DNA of 64,000 bases from Skeletonema tropicum (lineage: Eukaryota > Bacillariophyta > Thalassiosirophyceae > Thalassiosirales > Thalassiosiraceae): assembly GCA_037178625.1 (NCBI GenBank), contig CM074136.1, forward strand, positions 1,550,001-1,614,000, in the 5' to 3' direction. The position numbers and the translations under genes were made by a program. The first letter of the stretch is position 1. Each line of letters opens with the position of its first letter. The notes beneath the pieces were generated by a model that saw only the letters and a list, made by a program, of their open reading frames with translations, searched no databases and was not told the origin of the DNA. Positions 42,698 through 53,944 of the stretch are shown here, piece by piece.

Positions 42698-43795
42698 TTA
42701 TCCCCTCCAGCTAACCTGATAGATTCTGCTTTTGCTCGATGATCAGGTGAGAGCGCATTGATACCACTTAAAGTCAGAGAAGATGGCGAATAGTCATTTC
42801 TCAAAGGGACTAGTATCATTCTCTCCGCTTGGGGCAGCTGCGTCAGCGAGGTGCAAATCGGCCGTGGGGATCACACCATCGTTGCCATTATGCAACAAAG
42901 AATATCGCAGGAGTAGACGTGATCCAGACGTAATCTCTTCAATCTCGTACTGACAATCTGAATAATGGCATACGAAATGACAGGCAAACTCGGCCTCTCT
43001 GCTAAGTAGGCCCCCCCATATTGAAGGAAGTGATAAAATCCGCCTCATTTTCTTCATCCACATCTTCATCTCCATCAAAGACAGAAATCTTTCCTCCCAC
43101 GAAGTTAGATGGCAACTGAATGAGCATGCTTCCAATGATATTTTCGTCTTCATCCATGTTGGAGCACCAATCGATAGAGCTGCGCCCTTCTCCATGTACA
43201 GTAGCATGTCCAACTTGGCGGACAAGTCATCTGGATGGATGCCAAGCTTGAAGGCAACAGTCTTGACGAGTTTTGAGAGGGATGCATCCCAGAATGGATT
43301 CTGGATATCTATGCTGTGCGCCTCTACTTGGTAGATATTGGTAAAGACTAGTAGATAATGATGGCAAGAACGAGAGAGGAGAGCGAGCACGCATTGAAAT
43401 GAATGAGACGCAAAGTATATTATAATTGTGCACATTTGGAGATGACCATAAAAACTCACCATCGTCATTTGTCTTCCAAGATGTGCCTTGAGCGTTTTTG
43501 CCTGGCTGGGCAAGATGGGCAAGGAGATCTTACCAACATCATGGACGAATAATCCCGACATTGGGGGAAGAGCAGGGATCGTCTTTGTCCCATCCGCCTT
43601 TCCTCCAAAGGACGAAGAGCCTATAAATTTTGCATTTTCAAGTGCATTGTAGACGTCAAGCCGGGAAGCTATCGTTGGACCCTCGTCTTTTTCCTCGACG
43701 TCGGACTGTTCGGTATCGTGGAGTGTTGCATCGTTATTATTATTCTTCGCCAATATTCCGACGTCCGCCTCGATCGATTTCGCCGACGTTGACAT
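42698..43795 (-). pseudogene. Fe(II)/2-oxoglutarate-oxygenase-like gene, N-terminal part
   Basis: ATG at 43795. Exon 1 is 43795-43460, with an intron at 43459-43322 (GTGAGT...AG, 138 nt). The protein reads LYMEKGAALSI, then shifts frame to DENIIGSMLIQLPSNFVGG (about 43170-43100), then back to HFVCHYSDCQYEIEEITSGSRLLLRYSLL. This is the layout of a common 2-oxoglutarate oxygenase-like family: LLY..GA, a metal-binding H-x-D, a LPS..GG strand, then HEV..V-T-S-G-x-R-L. The usual HRDTEK metal site is not visible. A last shift near 42800 gives VPLRNDYSPSSLTLSG up to the copy B junction. Several shifts mean that it is a pseudogene. Confidence 0.55.
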
Positions 43796-44561
43796 TATAG
43801 ACCGTCGTATACTTTAGGATGATGAACGCAGAGAGCAGAGCAAGGTATCGGTGAATCTTTTGACTATAGTAGGCATGGCATGGAGCCAACTAACGTTCAG
43901 TGCGCTCGGCTTGGATTTTGGTGCTGGTTGCTGGTGCTTGGTGCTTGCCTCGCTTTGCTCCAAGTAAGATTTTGTACTCATTTTTTCACTTTCTACTTGA
44001 ACTTACCCAACCTTGACCTACTAATATTCATTATGTACCGTATATATCCACTATCTACCCAAATTACACCCCTCCCTTAAAGAGAGGGAGCGAGAGTTGG
44101 TTAATCCAAACCCCCTATTAATTATTATTGACATAGTTTGACGATTCCGAATCACACCCCCTCTTTGGTGTATTTAATTACTCACTTTCTCTGAGGGGAA
44201 TCATTTTACGAATGATATCTCTCATCACACATCTTCTCACCTATCTCACACACCTCACACCTCAATCTCACACTCCAAAATGTTCGACGGAAATGATGAC
44301 CGGCGTGACTCGACAGTATGACGACTACAATACCATCAGCCAAGGCTAATAGCAACGGTGCATCACAGTCGCCAGAAGATGGCCTGATGGGCATTTATGA
44401 TAATCATCACTGCAAGCATGTAAATAATTTTGCAAGAAATGATTTAGACATTAACGATGCAGGCACGATGACTCTGATTACCAAAATCTACCAACGTACC
44501 CGCCGCATCGTACTCTTCATGTTGGAAGAAGAGAAAGATACGAACGGAACCAGCGCAATTC
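43796..44561. other. Divergent intergenic region
   Basis: Promoter space between the oxygenase-like gene (-) and the sulfotransferase-like gene (+). A 118-codon frame at 44318 overlaps the next gene's start in another phase and is probably not coding. No motif is named. Confidence 0.4.
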
Positions 44562-45914
44562 ATGAAATTCTCTGTGGTTACTCTGACTGGGTTTATGGCG
44601 GCTCTGTTGTGTGTTCATTACTTTACAGCACAAAAGATGCACTTGCTACAAAACAATCCATTACAGAAGAATAGTCATCAACTCTTCATGGACATGGACA
44701 ATAACAAGAGAACAACTCGATTGGGCCAAGAAGAGAGCAACTTAGGACCAGATGATCATCTGTTGACTTCATTGTCACACCGCACGCGAAGACAGCTGCT
44801 CAACGTGTTCAACACCGACAACAATCCCTGCAACATCCAACCACCACCACAACCAAACGATAATGGTAGCATAACTAACAATAACATACCCCCACCAACC
44901 TACATTGCAACCTACCCCGGAAGCGGATCCCGAATCACACGCACTCTCATCAAGGCAATGACCGGTCTCCGAGTCCACGATGAAAATGAACTCGGTGACC
45001 GACCCCGACGGACAAATAATGTGGTCATGATCCAGACGCGATATCCACACAGTTCGGGACAATTAGTCCAATTTGACGAGGAAGTTCCCAAAGGGATCAT
45101 TCTCATTCGTAACCCCATGCATGCATTAACCAGCCTATTCGATGAATTGTATGCACGAAAGAAACACCTACCAGTCAAATTTCAAAATGCCAATCGTCGG
45201 TACAAAGATGGAGGGCCCTCCATCCAAGATTGGATATCGTGGCGAGATCGCGTGTTTGATGGTCAATTACTTCAATATGGGGAGTTTGTCCGATATTGGA
45301 TGAGACGTTATCGTGACGAAGAACGGCTTATTATTTCCCATGAGGATTTGATGGATGATCGTGGGGAGGGGGAGAGGGAGGTTATGAGGTTGGCACAGTT
45401 TTTGAGACGGATTAGGTATGTGAATGTTGATTTGGACAATGTTTCGTGTATTTGGAACACTTTGGTGGTAAATAGTGGCGGTGACGAAGAAGATGGTGGT
45501 GGTGATGGAATCAACGAGGAAGGCACTGTTGAAAGGCGACAACTCAGTAGTTATATCATTCCTCATCCTTCATCGATTGGTGCTGAAGTCAACCAAAGGC
45601 CATTCTCGGTGGACCAATTGAGATCCATGGTGACAATGTTGCAAGAATTGGCGTTTGAGTTTCAAAACAATGTTCTCTTGTACAGTAAGTTGATCAAATA
45701 TCACAGAGAAGTGATGGATCTGGCTAAATACCTGGCTTCTTTTGAATCGGAACAGCCACCGCCTCAGCAGCAGCTCCACTCGGACGATAATTCTGCATCT
45801 ACTGAGGAAGATCACGAACCAAACAACAAGATGGGGTCTATTTCTAACAGCGATTACACCAGGCGTTACTCTCGATGGACGAAGGTTTCATGTCTTCACG
45901 TCATCGCCACCTAA
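44562..45914 (+). CDS. Sulfotransferase-like type II membrane protein
   Basis: ATG 44562 gives a signal-anchor (FSVVTLTGFMAALLCVHYF, residues 3-21), so the protein should sit in the Golgi membrane facing the lumen. TYPGSGSRITRTLIKAMTG (residues 117-135) fits the 5'-phosphosulfate loop for PAPS, and GIILIRNPMHALTS (about 178-191) the 3'-phosphate site. TRYPHSSG, the W..WRD segment and IISHEDLMDD agree with WSC/carbohydrate-type sulfotransferases. It should transfer sulfate to a glycan. The frame ends in an out-of-phase stop at 45914, just where the GT10-like frame becomes sensible, so the two may be one gene with a one-base shift near 45880. Confidence 0.72.
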   Translation: MKFSVVTLTGFMAALLCVHYFTAQKMHLLQNNPLQKNSHQLFMDMDNNKRTTRLGQEESNLGPDDHLLTSLSHRTRRQLLNVFNTDNNPCNIQPPPQPNDNGSITNNNIPPPTYIATYPGSGSRITRTLIKAMTGLRVHDENELGDRPRRTNNVVMIQTRYPHSSGQLVQFDEEVPKGIILIRNPMHALTSLFDELYARKKHLPVKFQNANRRYKDGGPSIQDWISWRDRVFDGQLLQYGEFVRYWMRRYRDEERLIISHEDLMDDRGEGEREVMRLAQFLRRIRYVNVDLDNVSCIWNTLVVNSGGDEEDGGGDGINEEGTVERRQLSSYIIPHPSSIGAEVNQRPFSVDQLRSMVTMLQELAFEFQNNVLLYSKLIKYHREVMDLAKYLASFESEQPPPQQQLHSDDNSASTEEDHEPNNKMGSISNSDYTRRYSRWTKVSCLHVIAT

Positions 45915-47580
45915 GTCAGATTCGGCCTTTCTAACAAATTGGATGATGGGACTACTTGGATCGGCCACTGACGACTTTGCCAAGTTGGTAACTGATCCAA
46001 CGCTGGACGTACTGCAAAATGGAATAAGTGTTCCCATTGAAACCACCGCTGTCACTCATACAAATGAGATTGATCTTCTTTCGATCTATAAACTCTGCAA
46101 ACCCAGCTTCGATGAGGTGTTCTTCATTGTGTCCAGCGGTTTAGATTCCGAAGTTTGTGAATACAGCAACGTGTTGTGTGTAAAGTACGAGGACCAGCTG
46201 TTTTCATCAGATGAACACTTGATATATTTGGTACAAAGTTTAACGCAAAGATTTCAAGAAAAGTTCGCTTACTTTTTTGGGCCTCCGACGAATCCATCGA
46301 TTAGAATGGATGCAGGACTAGCAGAGACGAGGTTACGCGACATGGCAGCGGCAGAGGAGGCGATGCAAATGGAATCATATGAGAGCATCCATCCGAAATA
46401 TGGTGTACGAGGGAAGCGCAAAGTAGCAGCAGGTGATACGGCTTACACTCCAACGGTGAACTCAGACAATTCACGGCGTCTATTTTACTGTGGCAGCTAT
46501 GGGACACCAGAGAAGCGAAGGGACTCTGTATTGGGAATCTTCTTGGTAAATTCATTCTTTCCCGAAATACAAGGTTGCGCTCCAGTAGTTGACGACTGCA
46601 AAGAGGCGGCAATCAAGCTCACGCAAGATACATTGACCGCGGCAACTCCCGATGATTTCTTAGTGTATCAAATGCACCAGTATTGTGAAGTGGATGTACT
46701 CTCATTCCCTGGAATGCAGCTCCACGTAAATGCGGATTACTACGACCTACATCCTCGCCACGGTTTAAACTTGAACGGGCAATACACGCTTGACTATTTG
46801 CCACCAAAAGAAAATATTTATGTTATCGGAGCGCATCAAGATGGACCAAGAAGTATCCAATTGCCGTACATGCTAATGAAATGGTGGGCTACACTTGTGA
46901 AAGGATCCAAAGCTGAAGTTAACCAACCCACCTTTGAAAGTCTCTTCGATCCTTCGGCCAGGCCGAAGAACACGAGGAAACATTTTCTTTTGTACGCAAA
47001 CTCCAATTACGTTGATCATCGCGAGAATGCAGCCAATGCACTGTCATCCATCGGTCCAATTCACGTCCTGGGAAAGTGTGAGGGCAATATAGATGTCATC
47101 CCGCCTTTGGTAGATGCCAAGCCTCGACAATGCATTTCCTTTCAGGAAGGCAGTAGACCCTCCTCCGTAATTATTCCGGATTGGACTACCCGGGACAATA
47201 GGCTCTTGAACAAGAGCATTTTCAACGAGTTTAGGTTTGTCATTGCAATGGAAACTGTCAAGTCTCCAGGATACATCACCGACAAGATTCTGAATGTTTT
47301 TATGTCTGGAGCTATCCCTATTTACTATGGTACAACGCAAATATATGGCATTTTCAATCCAAAAGCGTTTATATTCTATGACGTTGACAACCCGCAGTTG
47401 GCTCTCGATCGCATTGCATACTTGGAAAGCAATCCGGACGCATACGAAGCAATGCTCAATGAGCCGATTCTTGCTCACGGCGACGAGACAATAGAGAAGT
47501 ACTTTTCGTTTGATGACTCGATAGGCAATGGTGCATTGAAAAGAAGGGTTAGAGAGAAGCTTGGCTTTCCAATACTATAG
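45883..47580 (+). CDS. GT10 (alpha-1,3-fucosyltransferase-like) protein or domain
   Basis: The sensible frame starts at about 45883 (RRFHVFTSSPPKSDSAFL); the only early ATGs are near 45942. The C-terminal part has FRFVIAMETVKSPGYITDKI followed by an NVFMSGAIPIYYG segment and FNPKAFIFY (about 47230-47380). This corresponds to the GT10 donor-binding motif (F..A.EN....YITEK....G..PVYYG). The N-terminal 250 residues resemble nothing I can name. It would transfer fucose from GDP-fucose in the Golgi. There is no signal peptide of its own, which favours fusion to the upstream membrane anchor. A duplicated tail lies at 53945-54240. Confidence 0.7.
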   Translation, partial: RFHVFTSSPPKSDSAFLTNWMMGLLGSATDDFAKLVTDPTLDVLQNGISVPIETTAVTHTNEIDLLSIYKLCKPSFDEVFFIVSSGLDSEVCEYSNVLCVKYEDQLFSSDEHLIYLVQSLTQRFQEKFAYFFGPPTNPSIRMDAGLAETRLRDMAAAEEAMQMESYESIHPKYGVRGKRKVAAGDTAYTPTVNSDNSRRLFYCGSYGTPEKRRDSVLGIFLVNSFFPEIQGCAPVVDDCKEAAIKLTQDTLTAATPDDFLVYQMHQYCEVDVLSFPGMQLHVNADYYDLHPRHGLNLNGQYTLDYLPPKENIYVIGAHQDGPRSIQLPYMLMKWWATLVKGSKAEVNQPTFESLFDPSARPKNTRKHFLLYANSNYVDHRENAANALSSIGPIHVLGKCEGNIDVIPPLVDAKPRQCISFQEGSRPSSVIIPDWTTRDNRLLNKSIFNEFRFVIAMETVKSPGYITDKILNVFMSGAIPIYYGTTQIYGIFNPKAFIFYDVDNPQLALDRIAYLESNPDAYEAMLNEPILAHGDETIEKYFSFDDSIGNGALKRRVREKLGFPIL

Positions 47581-48262
47581 TGAGGAGTTGTACACATTAG
47601 CATAAGCAAAAGAGTACAGAGTACATCTGAATTTGAATGGTTCGATTCTGGCCACGAAAGTTTCTCAATTCTTCGTTACGAAGATAAGAAGTATATTATT
47701 TTACGCTTCTTCTCGTCTGTATTATTTGTATGCCTCTCTAAAGAGACAGAAATAAGCCCCTTATGATCTCGACAACAGCTCGCAGTCATTACAACGCTCG
47801 AATAGTTGAGCCCAAGAGGATTCTCCGGAATTTGAAAGCTGTTGCAACATTATTTGTGCGTTACCTATGCAGGGACGTCAGTCTTCTATTCGCCCCAACC
47901 TTCCCATTCCTCGCCAAGGAACTGCACAAGAAACCTATTGAATGGGCGTGAAACACACCATATCGTAGCCCAGACCATTCACCTACACACCAAACTATTC
48001 TGCAGAGAAATTTGCTTCGCGAACGGATCAGCCGGACTCAAAGCCCTCTCTTTCTCTACGGAGAACACTACAGCCCACATTCCAAGTCATAACCCAAGCC
48101 AATACTGTTGCCATGATGAAACCTATCCTCTGCTCTTAGTCAACTATGCAGATGATGCTACTTCAGACCGGCCCGGAGTAGCCAAGATCTGTCCACAAAG
48201 ACGATTTCGCATCAACCTAACATTTCCCCCATATGTAGATAGCCTTTACAAACAATTATATG
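47581..48262. other. Intergenic, nothing supported
   Basis: Short frames (for example 47842-48267) show no recognisable content. Confidence 0.35.
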
Positions 48263-48655
48263 GGTAGTAATGAAAATGTTGCTCGTGGGAGAATGAGCGT
48301 TGACGCCATCCTTGATATAGTGGAAAGCAACAAACATCTGCAGAAGCTCGAAATTCTGAAGATTGGTTCCCAACACATCGAAAGGCTCTGCTCTACCGTA
48401 CGCACTCATGCCTTAGTAGAACTTGACATCTACGAAAGTTTTGAACCAGGCGTTGGGGATGAAATGCTGGCAGCTCTTCTTACTAATACCAGTAGTGACT
48501 TGAAGTTAGAAAGACTTGATATGCTTGGAAACAACATCACCTCACTTTCACTTGGGATCACAATATTGGCAGATTTCTTGGCATCAAATCTATAGCATTG
48601 AAAGAACTCTATCTTGCAGAGAATGAATTGAACGAGTGATTCGTAGTTTACCGTA
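48263..48655 (+). pseudogene. Leucine-rich-repeat fragment
   Basis: The frame from about 48263 has repeats of the ribonuclease-inhibitor type (HLQKLEILKIGSQHIERL, ALVELDIYESFEPGVGDEML, KLERLDMLGNNITS). It stops at 48595, but the next frame goes on with LKELYLAENELNE to 48655. It is thus broken by a shift near 48580. It may be the front of the LRR sequence found again at 51209-51775. Confidence 0.55.
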
Positions 48656-48816
48656 GCACAGAATAACCTAAAGCCCCTTATTGACTACATACCACCAACT
48701 ACAACCAAGATCTGCTTATCCTTATTATCAGCTTATCAACGCAACAACAAACAGATTGAAAGTCAATTTCATTCTATTCTATTTCATCCTTGCCGGCCTC
48801 AGAAACACTAACCAAA

Positions 48817-50301
48817 CTACACTTGCTGCCTGACACAATCACTTTTGTGCCCCGCTTTCCAATGTTCTGTTTGACATTCTTTTCCGCAATACCAAGCAGA
48901 ATGACATCTGCTGCATTCCTTGAGCTTTCCTTCAGGAGTATCTTCGGCAGTCACTCCACAATTCCCACATTTACCCTTTAGTTGAGCCACCATTTTCCCA
49001 AGAACTCCCTTCGAATGCTGAGAGCATCCATTCGGATTGTCGACTCCTAGCTTGACTGCTTTCCGATACAAGGACATGGCACGTGGGACAGAAGAGTAAC
49101 CAGGGACACGGAAATCACCGAAAAGTTCAATCTTCAGTTGCATCAAACAGGCTGCGAGGTGCATGTACGCACTCGGCATTGGCTCTACACAATGCTTCTC
49201 GTTTTCTTTGATATGCTCCTCCAAATAGTACTTGGCAATGTGAAGATTTCTTGTCAACCCACCGTTGCCGTAGAAGTGGTATATACCTAGAAAGAGGGCC
49301 GCATGGAGAATCTCATCGGAACTATGGAGAGGGGAGACTCGAGTATCCTTATGAGCGTATACCAACGTATAGTAATGAGCCGCTTCCGACACGTCCACCG
49401 GACCGCCCTGGCCTAAACGGCACATCATGCCGTAGTTCCTTTGCGCCCTGAGATTACCAAGGTCGGCAGCTTCTTTCATCAACGCCCTGGCCTTGATTTG
49501 GCATTGCTCAACCTCCTTCACGTCACCATACACACCAGCATGTAGCTGTGCAATGATACGGATGGCGTCGGGTTGTTTTGTTCCGCTGCAATTTTGAACC
49601 ATTTCAATGCCTCCTTAATGTCAACCTTGTGATGCACAACGTCCCCATGCCCGCATGAAGATCCCTCCAAATAGTAGATGCCCAGTTGAGTTTGTGCGTG
49701 AGGACGCCCTCTCTTTGCCTGCTTCTCTATTTGACGGACCATTGTCTCCGGCTCAATAAACATTTCTTCCCGACAGCAAGGGCAATTCGTCATACGTATC
49801 TGCCCTCCAGCAACTGACTTTCCACAGCACTGGTGGCACATGAAATTCCCGCAACAGCCAAAGTATTGCACCGAATCGAGACTTGTAATTGGTATATCTT
49901 CGAGGCAAACTGGGCACACTTCCGTATTGAGAGGGTGGATCTCCCTGTGTTCTTGTACAAGTTTTTCCACGCGCCCCTTTTCGGAGATCAAAAATTTATC
50001 ATCATACAAATCACACAATTTCTTGATTTGCTCCGCTCTCATAATGCCATCCTTACTGTGAAGAGTCTTTAACTCCCCCCTTTTCATCTACATGGGATGG
50101 CGACAGATTGGCTGATTTTTTAACCAATTCTTCTTGAGCCTTGATCTTGTCCTGAAGCTTGGTAATGTCGTGGGCATTCTTCATCAAATCGGAAAGACCA
50201 TGACTTTTCTCAGCGGGTAAGCCCAATTCTTTGAATTTCTCTCCAAAGGCGCTTTCCATTGCCTCGGAGAGAGCATAGAAATCTTCATCTGTAACACTCA
50301 T
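48817..50301 (-). CDS. RING - Sel1 repeat - MYND zinc-finger protein (two frameshifts)
   Basis: ATG at 50301. Segments: a helical N-terminus (50301-50060), then RING-type Cys pattern CPVCLEDIPITSLDSVQYFG with CCGNFMCHQCC and CPCCREE (about 49920-49770), then Sel1-like helical repeats (EALKWFKIAAEQNN; ARALMKEAADLGNLRAQRNYG), then a C-terminal MYND finger CGNCGV...CSRCHSAWYCGKECQTEHW..HKSDC. The layout suggests a ubiquitin-ligase-type adaptor. The reading changes frame at a G6 run (about 50080) and at CAACCCGACG (about 49573). Both are one-base indels in or beside homopolymers, so either assembly errors or an early pseudogene. Zinc ligands are otherwise complete. Confidence 0.8.
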
Positions 50302-50495
50302 CGTCTATTTGCTTTGCTGCTGTGAAGTTGAAGAGTGTATCGATAATGTTCAATTCGTATCTGTACTGATCTACATCGTTGGAGAAGGAGGAACGAGACG
50401 AACTTCGAATTCCGAAAATCGAAGCATTTCCTTCTAATCATATAGAGGTAGCAATAACCATCTCCACAAGCTACCGCCAAAATTAAATCAGAGCT

Positions 50496-51015
50496 GAAAA
50501 AAAATCAGAGCCAGCTCTGATTTGAAAATTTTGCTAGCTTTCTACGCACAAAACACAAAACTCGACTGCAATAGTCGCCTCTACGCCCTACTACGCCGCA
50601 ACATCGACCCTCCACCTACCTGCACCGGCCATAAGTTGATAGTACATGTTATTACCTTTCGATTAAACCGCTGGGAGTCATCATATACGCTATACTTGCT
50701 TTACAACGGCTGCATAGGTGCTCATATACGCATGCGTCATACAAAGAATCACTAGAATTGCTAGCGAAAATAGGCACTTTTGGTACGTCTGTAACTCTGT
50801 ACCGTGTCAATATAATTCGGTCGCCTAAATTGTATTTGCATTCGGATACATCTCCTCAAGACATTCCGCGTATTTAGTTTGGGTTGAATACGTTGATAGG
50901 TGCGCTCTAGGAGGGTATGCTCACATGGTTGTTTTGTCTGTTTTGTTAGTGTTTTGCTAGTTGATGCGGGGCGCGCGCAAAAAAATTAAATCAGAGCCAG
51001 CTCTGATTTTTTTTC
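50496..51015. repeat. Possible MITE with palindromic ends
   Basis: GAAAAAAAATCAGAGC followed by CAGCTCTGATTTG at 50496 is matched in inverse by the segment ending at 51015. Each end holds the near-palindrome AAATCAGAGCCAGCTCTGATTT (10-bp arms). About 520 bp of AT-rich, non-coding DNA lie between. No clear target duplication. Confidence 0.45.
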
Positions 51016-51208
51016 GGCAGTAGCAAGATCAAGTTCAAGTGTGCACCCTTTACAGACTTAAACTTACCCCTCTAAAAAATAATGTCTTGCCTTCGTCAAT
51101 TCAATATTGGTACTTCTAAGTACATATTAAATATGCATACCCTTTATGGAATACAAATTGTACATTTAGGGCATCCACTTCACTAGCAAGACAGTTAAGA
51201 TTCCTTCC

Positions 51209-51775
51209 TTGATTGATTTCCTTGATGGTACTATTGGTTATGGCAGCGCTCTATGCGAATCAAGCAGTACATACATAGACTCATCTTGCATAGGGCATCC
51301 TTTAGACTATATAGATTTGGATGGGAACGATTTCAATGACGAGGATGTACCTGCTTTTGCAAGAGCTCTGGAAACAAACAAGACCCTCAAGTACTTAGTA
51401 CTGTCAGTTAACGATTTTACCCATGATGTCGCTGACCAGTTCTTTGGCACCGCCCTTAGAACAAACAATACCTTAGAGACCTTGGTTCTTCTGAATGCAC
51501 CGTTGCATGTGTGCGGTCCAGCAGCAACTATTTGTAGTGCACTGTTTGATGAGACCAGCTTGAATTCAGCTTCCGACTCAAATCACAACTGCAATATCTA
51601 TTATTGCCGCTTCCAAGACCGCAACAAGCAGGATGACCCTGTAGGCAATTGGCACCGGAAAATTCACAAAGTTCTTGCCTCTCGCAACAACACGATGAGC
51701 AACGTTAAGCATTTTGACGACATTGATATTAATCTTGTTGCCGGAAATGCTTTTGGCTGTGCAACTTTATGCTAA
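51209..51775 (+). pseudogene. Leucine-rich-repeat fragment
   Basis: LRR repeats of ribonuclease-inhibitor type: DYIDLDGNDFNDEDVPAFAR, LETNKTLKYLVLSVNDFT, LRTNNTLETLVL. It has no clear start and no signal peptide. The C-terminal half is Asn/Asp-rich. It is short for this family and may be the rear part of the gene begun at 48263, separated by the MYND gene and the MITE-like repeat (inference). Confidence 0.5.
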
Positions 51776-53944
51776 CACTAGGGGGGAGCGAGCCCGGTTT
51801 GATGAATTTTCAAATAAGTTCTACACCAAATGTTATTGCATACATGAATTCATATACATCCAATATAGATATATCCAAAGTTTGGTGGTGTTATCTCTTT
51901 GTCTTGTGTGGATATCAGCCTCCGTATAGGTGCACTTTTGGCCATCGTGGGATTGAATTTGGAGGCGAGTCGAGTCAAATATGGCGCCATCCTGTTAGCG
52001 AAACAGTCGGAATTAGTACATATCGCCAAACACCATCTACTCTTTTAGGCCAACATGCCGACCATGGCGGATTTGACAGTATAGACCTCCTACACAGCAT
52101 TATACGTAACTCCATCAATAATAGAGACACCCATATCATCGTATATGGTATGGTTGGCCATTTTGTGCTTTTATCAGCAGCTCCAAACTGTTTGTCTTCC
52201 GATCACATATCAAAAACAGACATTTTGAGCCGCTCGACTTCCGCCCAGATGATGAATAATCGATATCACGACCTGTTTCAAACATTTAGGCACCAAACCA
52301 GCGGTCCCCTTCCTTTGTATAACCTTCGAGATGAATTTGGGCGACTCTTTCGGTGGGTTTGGACGAAGACAGCCGAGTTTTATTGTGTCACCGGTGCCGA
52401 TCGTCTCGACCATCGACAACTCAATTTTGGTATCATATTCTACAATATCTAAATTACCTCAGCATTTACAAACCCCAATACACCGCGATATTGTTTCAAG
52501 TATATTGTAGCAACGTTTGCGCATCGTGGTATTGCTGTGGTATTCTGGTTCTATCTAATATATACTCATGTGTGGTGAAATTTGAGCCATCAAAATTATT
52601 GATTTTTTGCGTTTTGGGCATATAGCGACCACTTTACGACTTATTCAACCCCAACTGCTGCGCAACATCAATGATAGTAACCAATAGAAGGGTCTTGTAT
52701 GGTTGAATGGGGCTTCCAGTCGTCGTATTATCCGACATTGGCATCGTATAGCCCCATGTGTTGAGTTTTGTATCATGCTCTGTGATAGGCTTAGATTGCA
52801 CATATCATATCCTGTTTTGTTACATATAGCATATAAAGTTGACCTGCTCTTGTCAGAGTATATTGGAAGGTGTTGTTTATATTTAAATGCTTTGAATGAC
52901 CTCCACTTTCATAAAATGAAAAAGAGCGCAGTGATTTTGTTGTATAATTATTTGTCGTCCTACCGGTAGAACGAGATGATTGAGCAGTTATCGTCGTTCA
53001 TATCAGACACTGATCGACTGGAACATCCAACATGATCAATACCATCGATTGATGCTGTTGTTTGGGTTATGACATGCCCTTGGCATCCATATTATGCCAT
53101 CAGGAGCTTTCTGAGCTGAGCTTATGTCTCAAAATTTTGAATGGTATAATTGATTATCATGACCCCACTTTATTAAATCCACCAAACCAAGCTATCATCA
53201 GACGCCAATTACCCATATAAGGTGTTTATTGTATGGTTGATTGATGTATGTTTATTGTTCATTCCAATACTGTGATTCTCCACCTGGATTTTGAGCCGGT
53301 TCGGCTGGTCGTGACATGGCTGGTATGTCGCCGACGAGGACGTTGCTGTCAATTGAAGTGACCACCGAGGCACCAGAGCATCCTCCTAGGTCTATACTAT
53401 CGACGGATGTGAATATTCTTGGTATGAACCGTGTTGGTTGTCCATTAACAGCGTCGTGACGATGATGCATGCGTTGAAATCGGAGTTTTGTCGACAAGAT
53501 TGGCTGGTTTTGCATCAAAATCTCCACCGGGTAAACATTTCAGTCAACCAAACTCTTGGGGCGCATAGACCATACCCCCGTCTATGCGCCCCAACACTTT
53601 CATAGCATGAAAACAAGTAATAACAGAGAATAAGCTGCAAAAGGGTCCTATTTCTTACTCCAATCTGGCGATGGCCAATTTTGGCCATGGTCAAAAAGTT
53701 TGACAAAAAAATATTGGCGCGCTCAACTCGTGACTGCCAAAAACACAAGGGTTTGCCCCCCCCTACTAACACTCCTGGGGATTATAATAGTTTTTACCGT
53801 ATGAACAAAGATGTTAACGGGCTGTCCATAGTCTATGAGTTGATGCGTAAATGGGACAAAGCATTGAGTATCTACAAAAGTATGGGTAACAAATAATGTC
53901 TAGCAATTATATAATGTCTGGAGTCTTGTCCATGCTACAGCTGT
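51776..53944. other. Long stretch without a supported gene
   Basis: About 2.2 kb, AT-rich. A 227-codon frame (51769-52452) has no recognisable domain and unusual composition. The only clear structure is the hairpin at 53556-53594. Confidence 0.4.
53556..53594. repeat. Perfect 15-bp stem hairpin
   Basis: TTGGGGCGCATAGAC (53556-53570), a 9-nt loop CATACCCCC, then GTCTATGCGCCCCAA (53580-53594). The stem is GC-rich in an AT-rich setting. Confidence 0.85.

Noticed and set aside
43880..44080. Short hydrophobic frame in the divergent promoter region
   Set aside because: Composition follows the T-rich DNA; no supporting motif or start context.
44318..44674. 118-codon frame overlapping the sulfotransferase start
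   Set aside because: Different phase from the clear signal-anchor ATG at 44562 and no domain; more likely 5' UTR.
45884..45914. A spliced intron (GT...AG, about 31 nt) to join the sulfotransferase and GT10 frames
   Set aside because: Far shorter than the 76-142-nt introns seen elsewhere in the window; a one-base indel is the simpler reading.
51769..52452. 227-codon frame after the LRR fragment
   Set aside because: Amino-acid composition looks random, several short frames overlap, no domain is seen.
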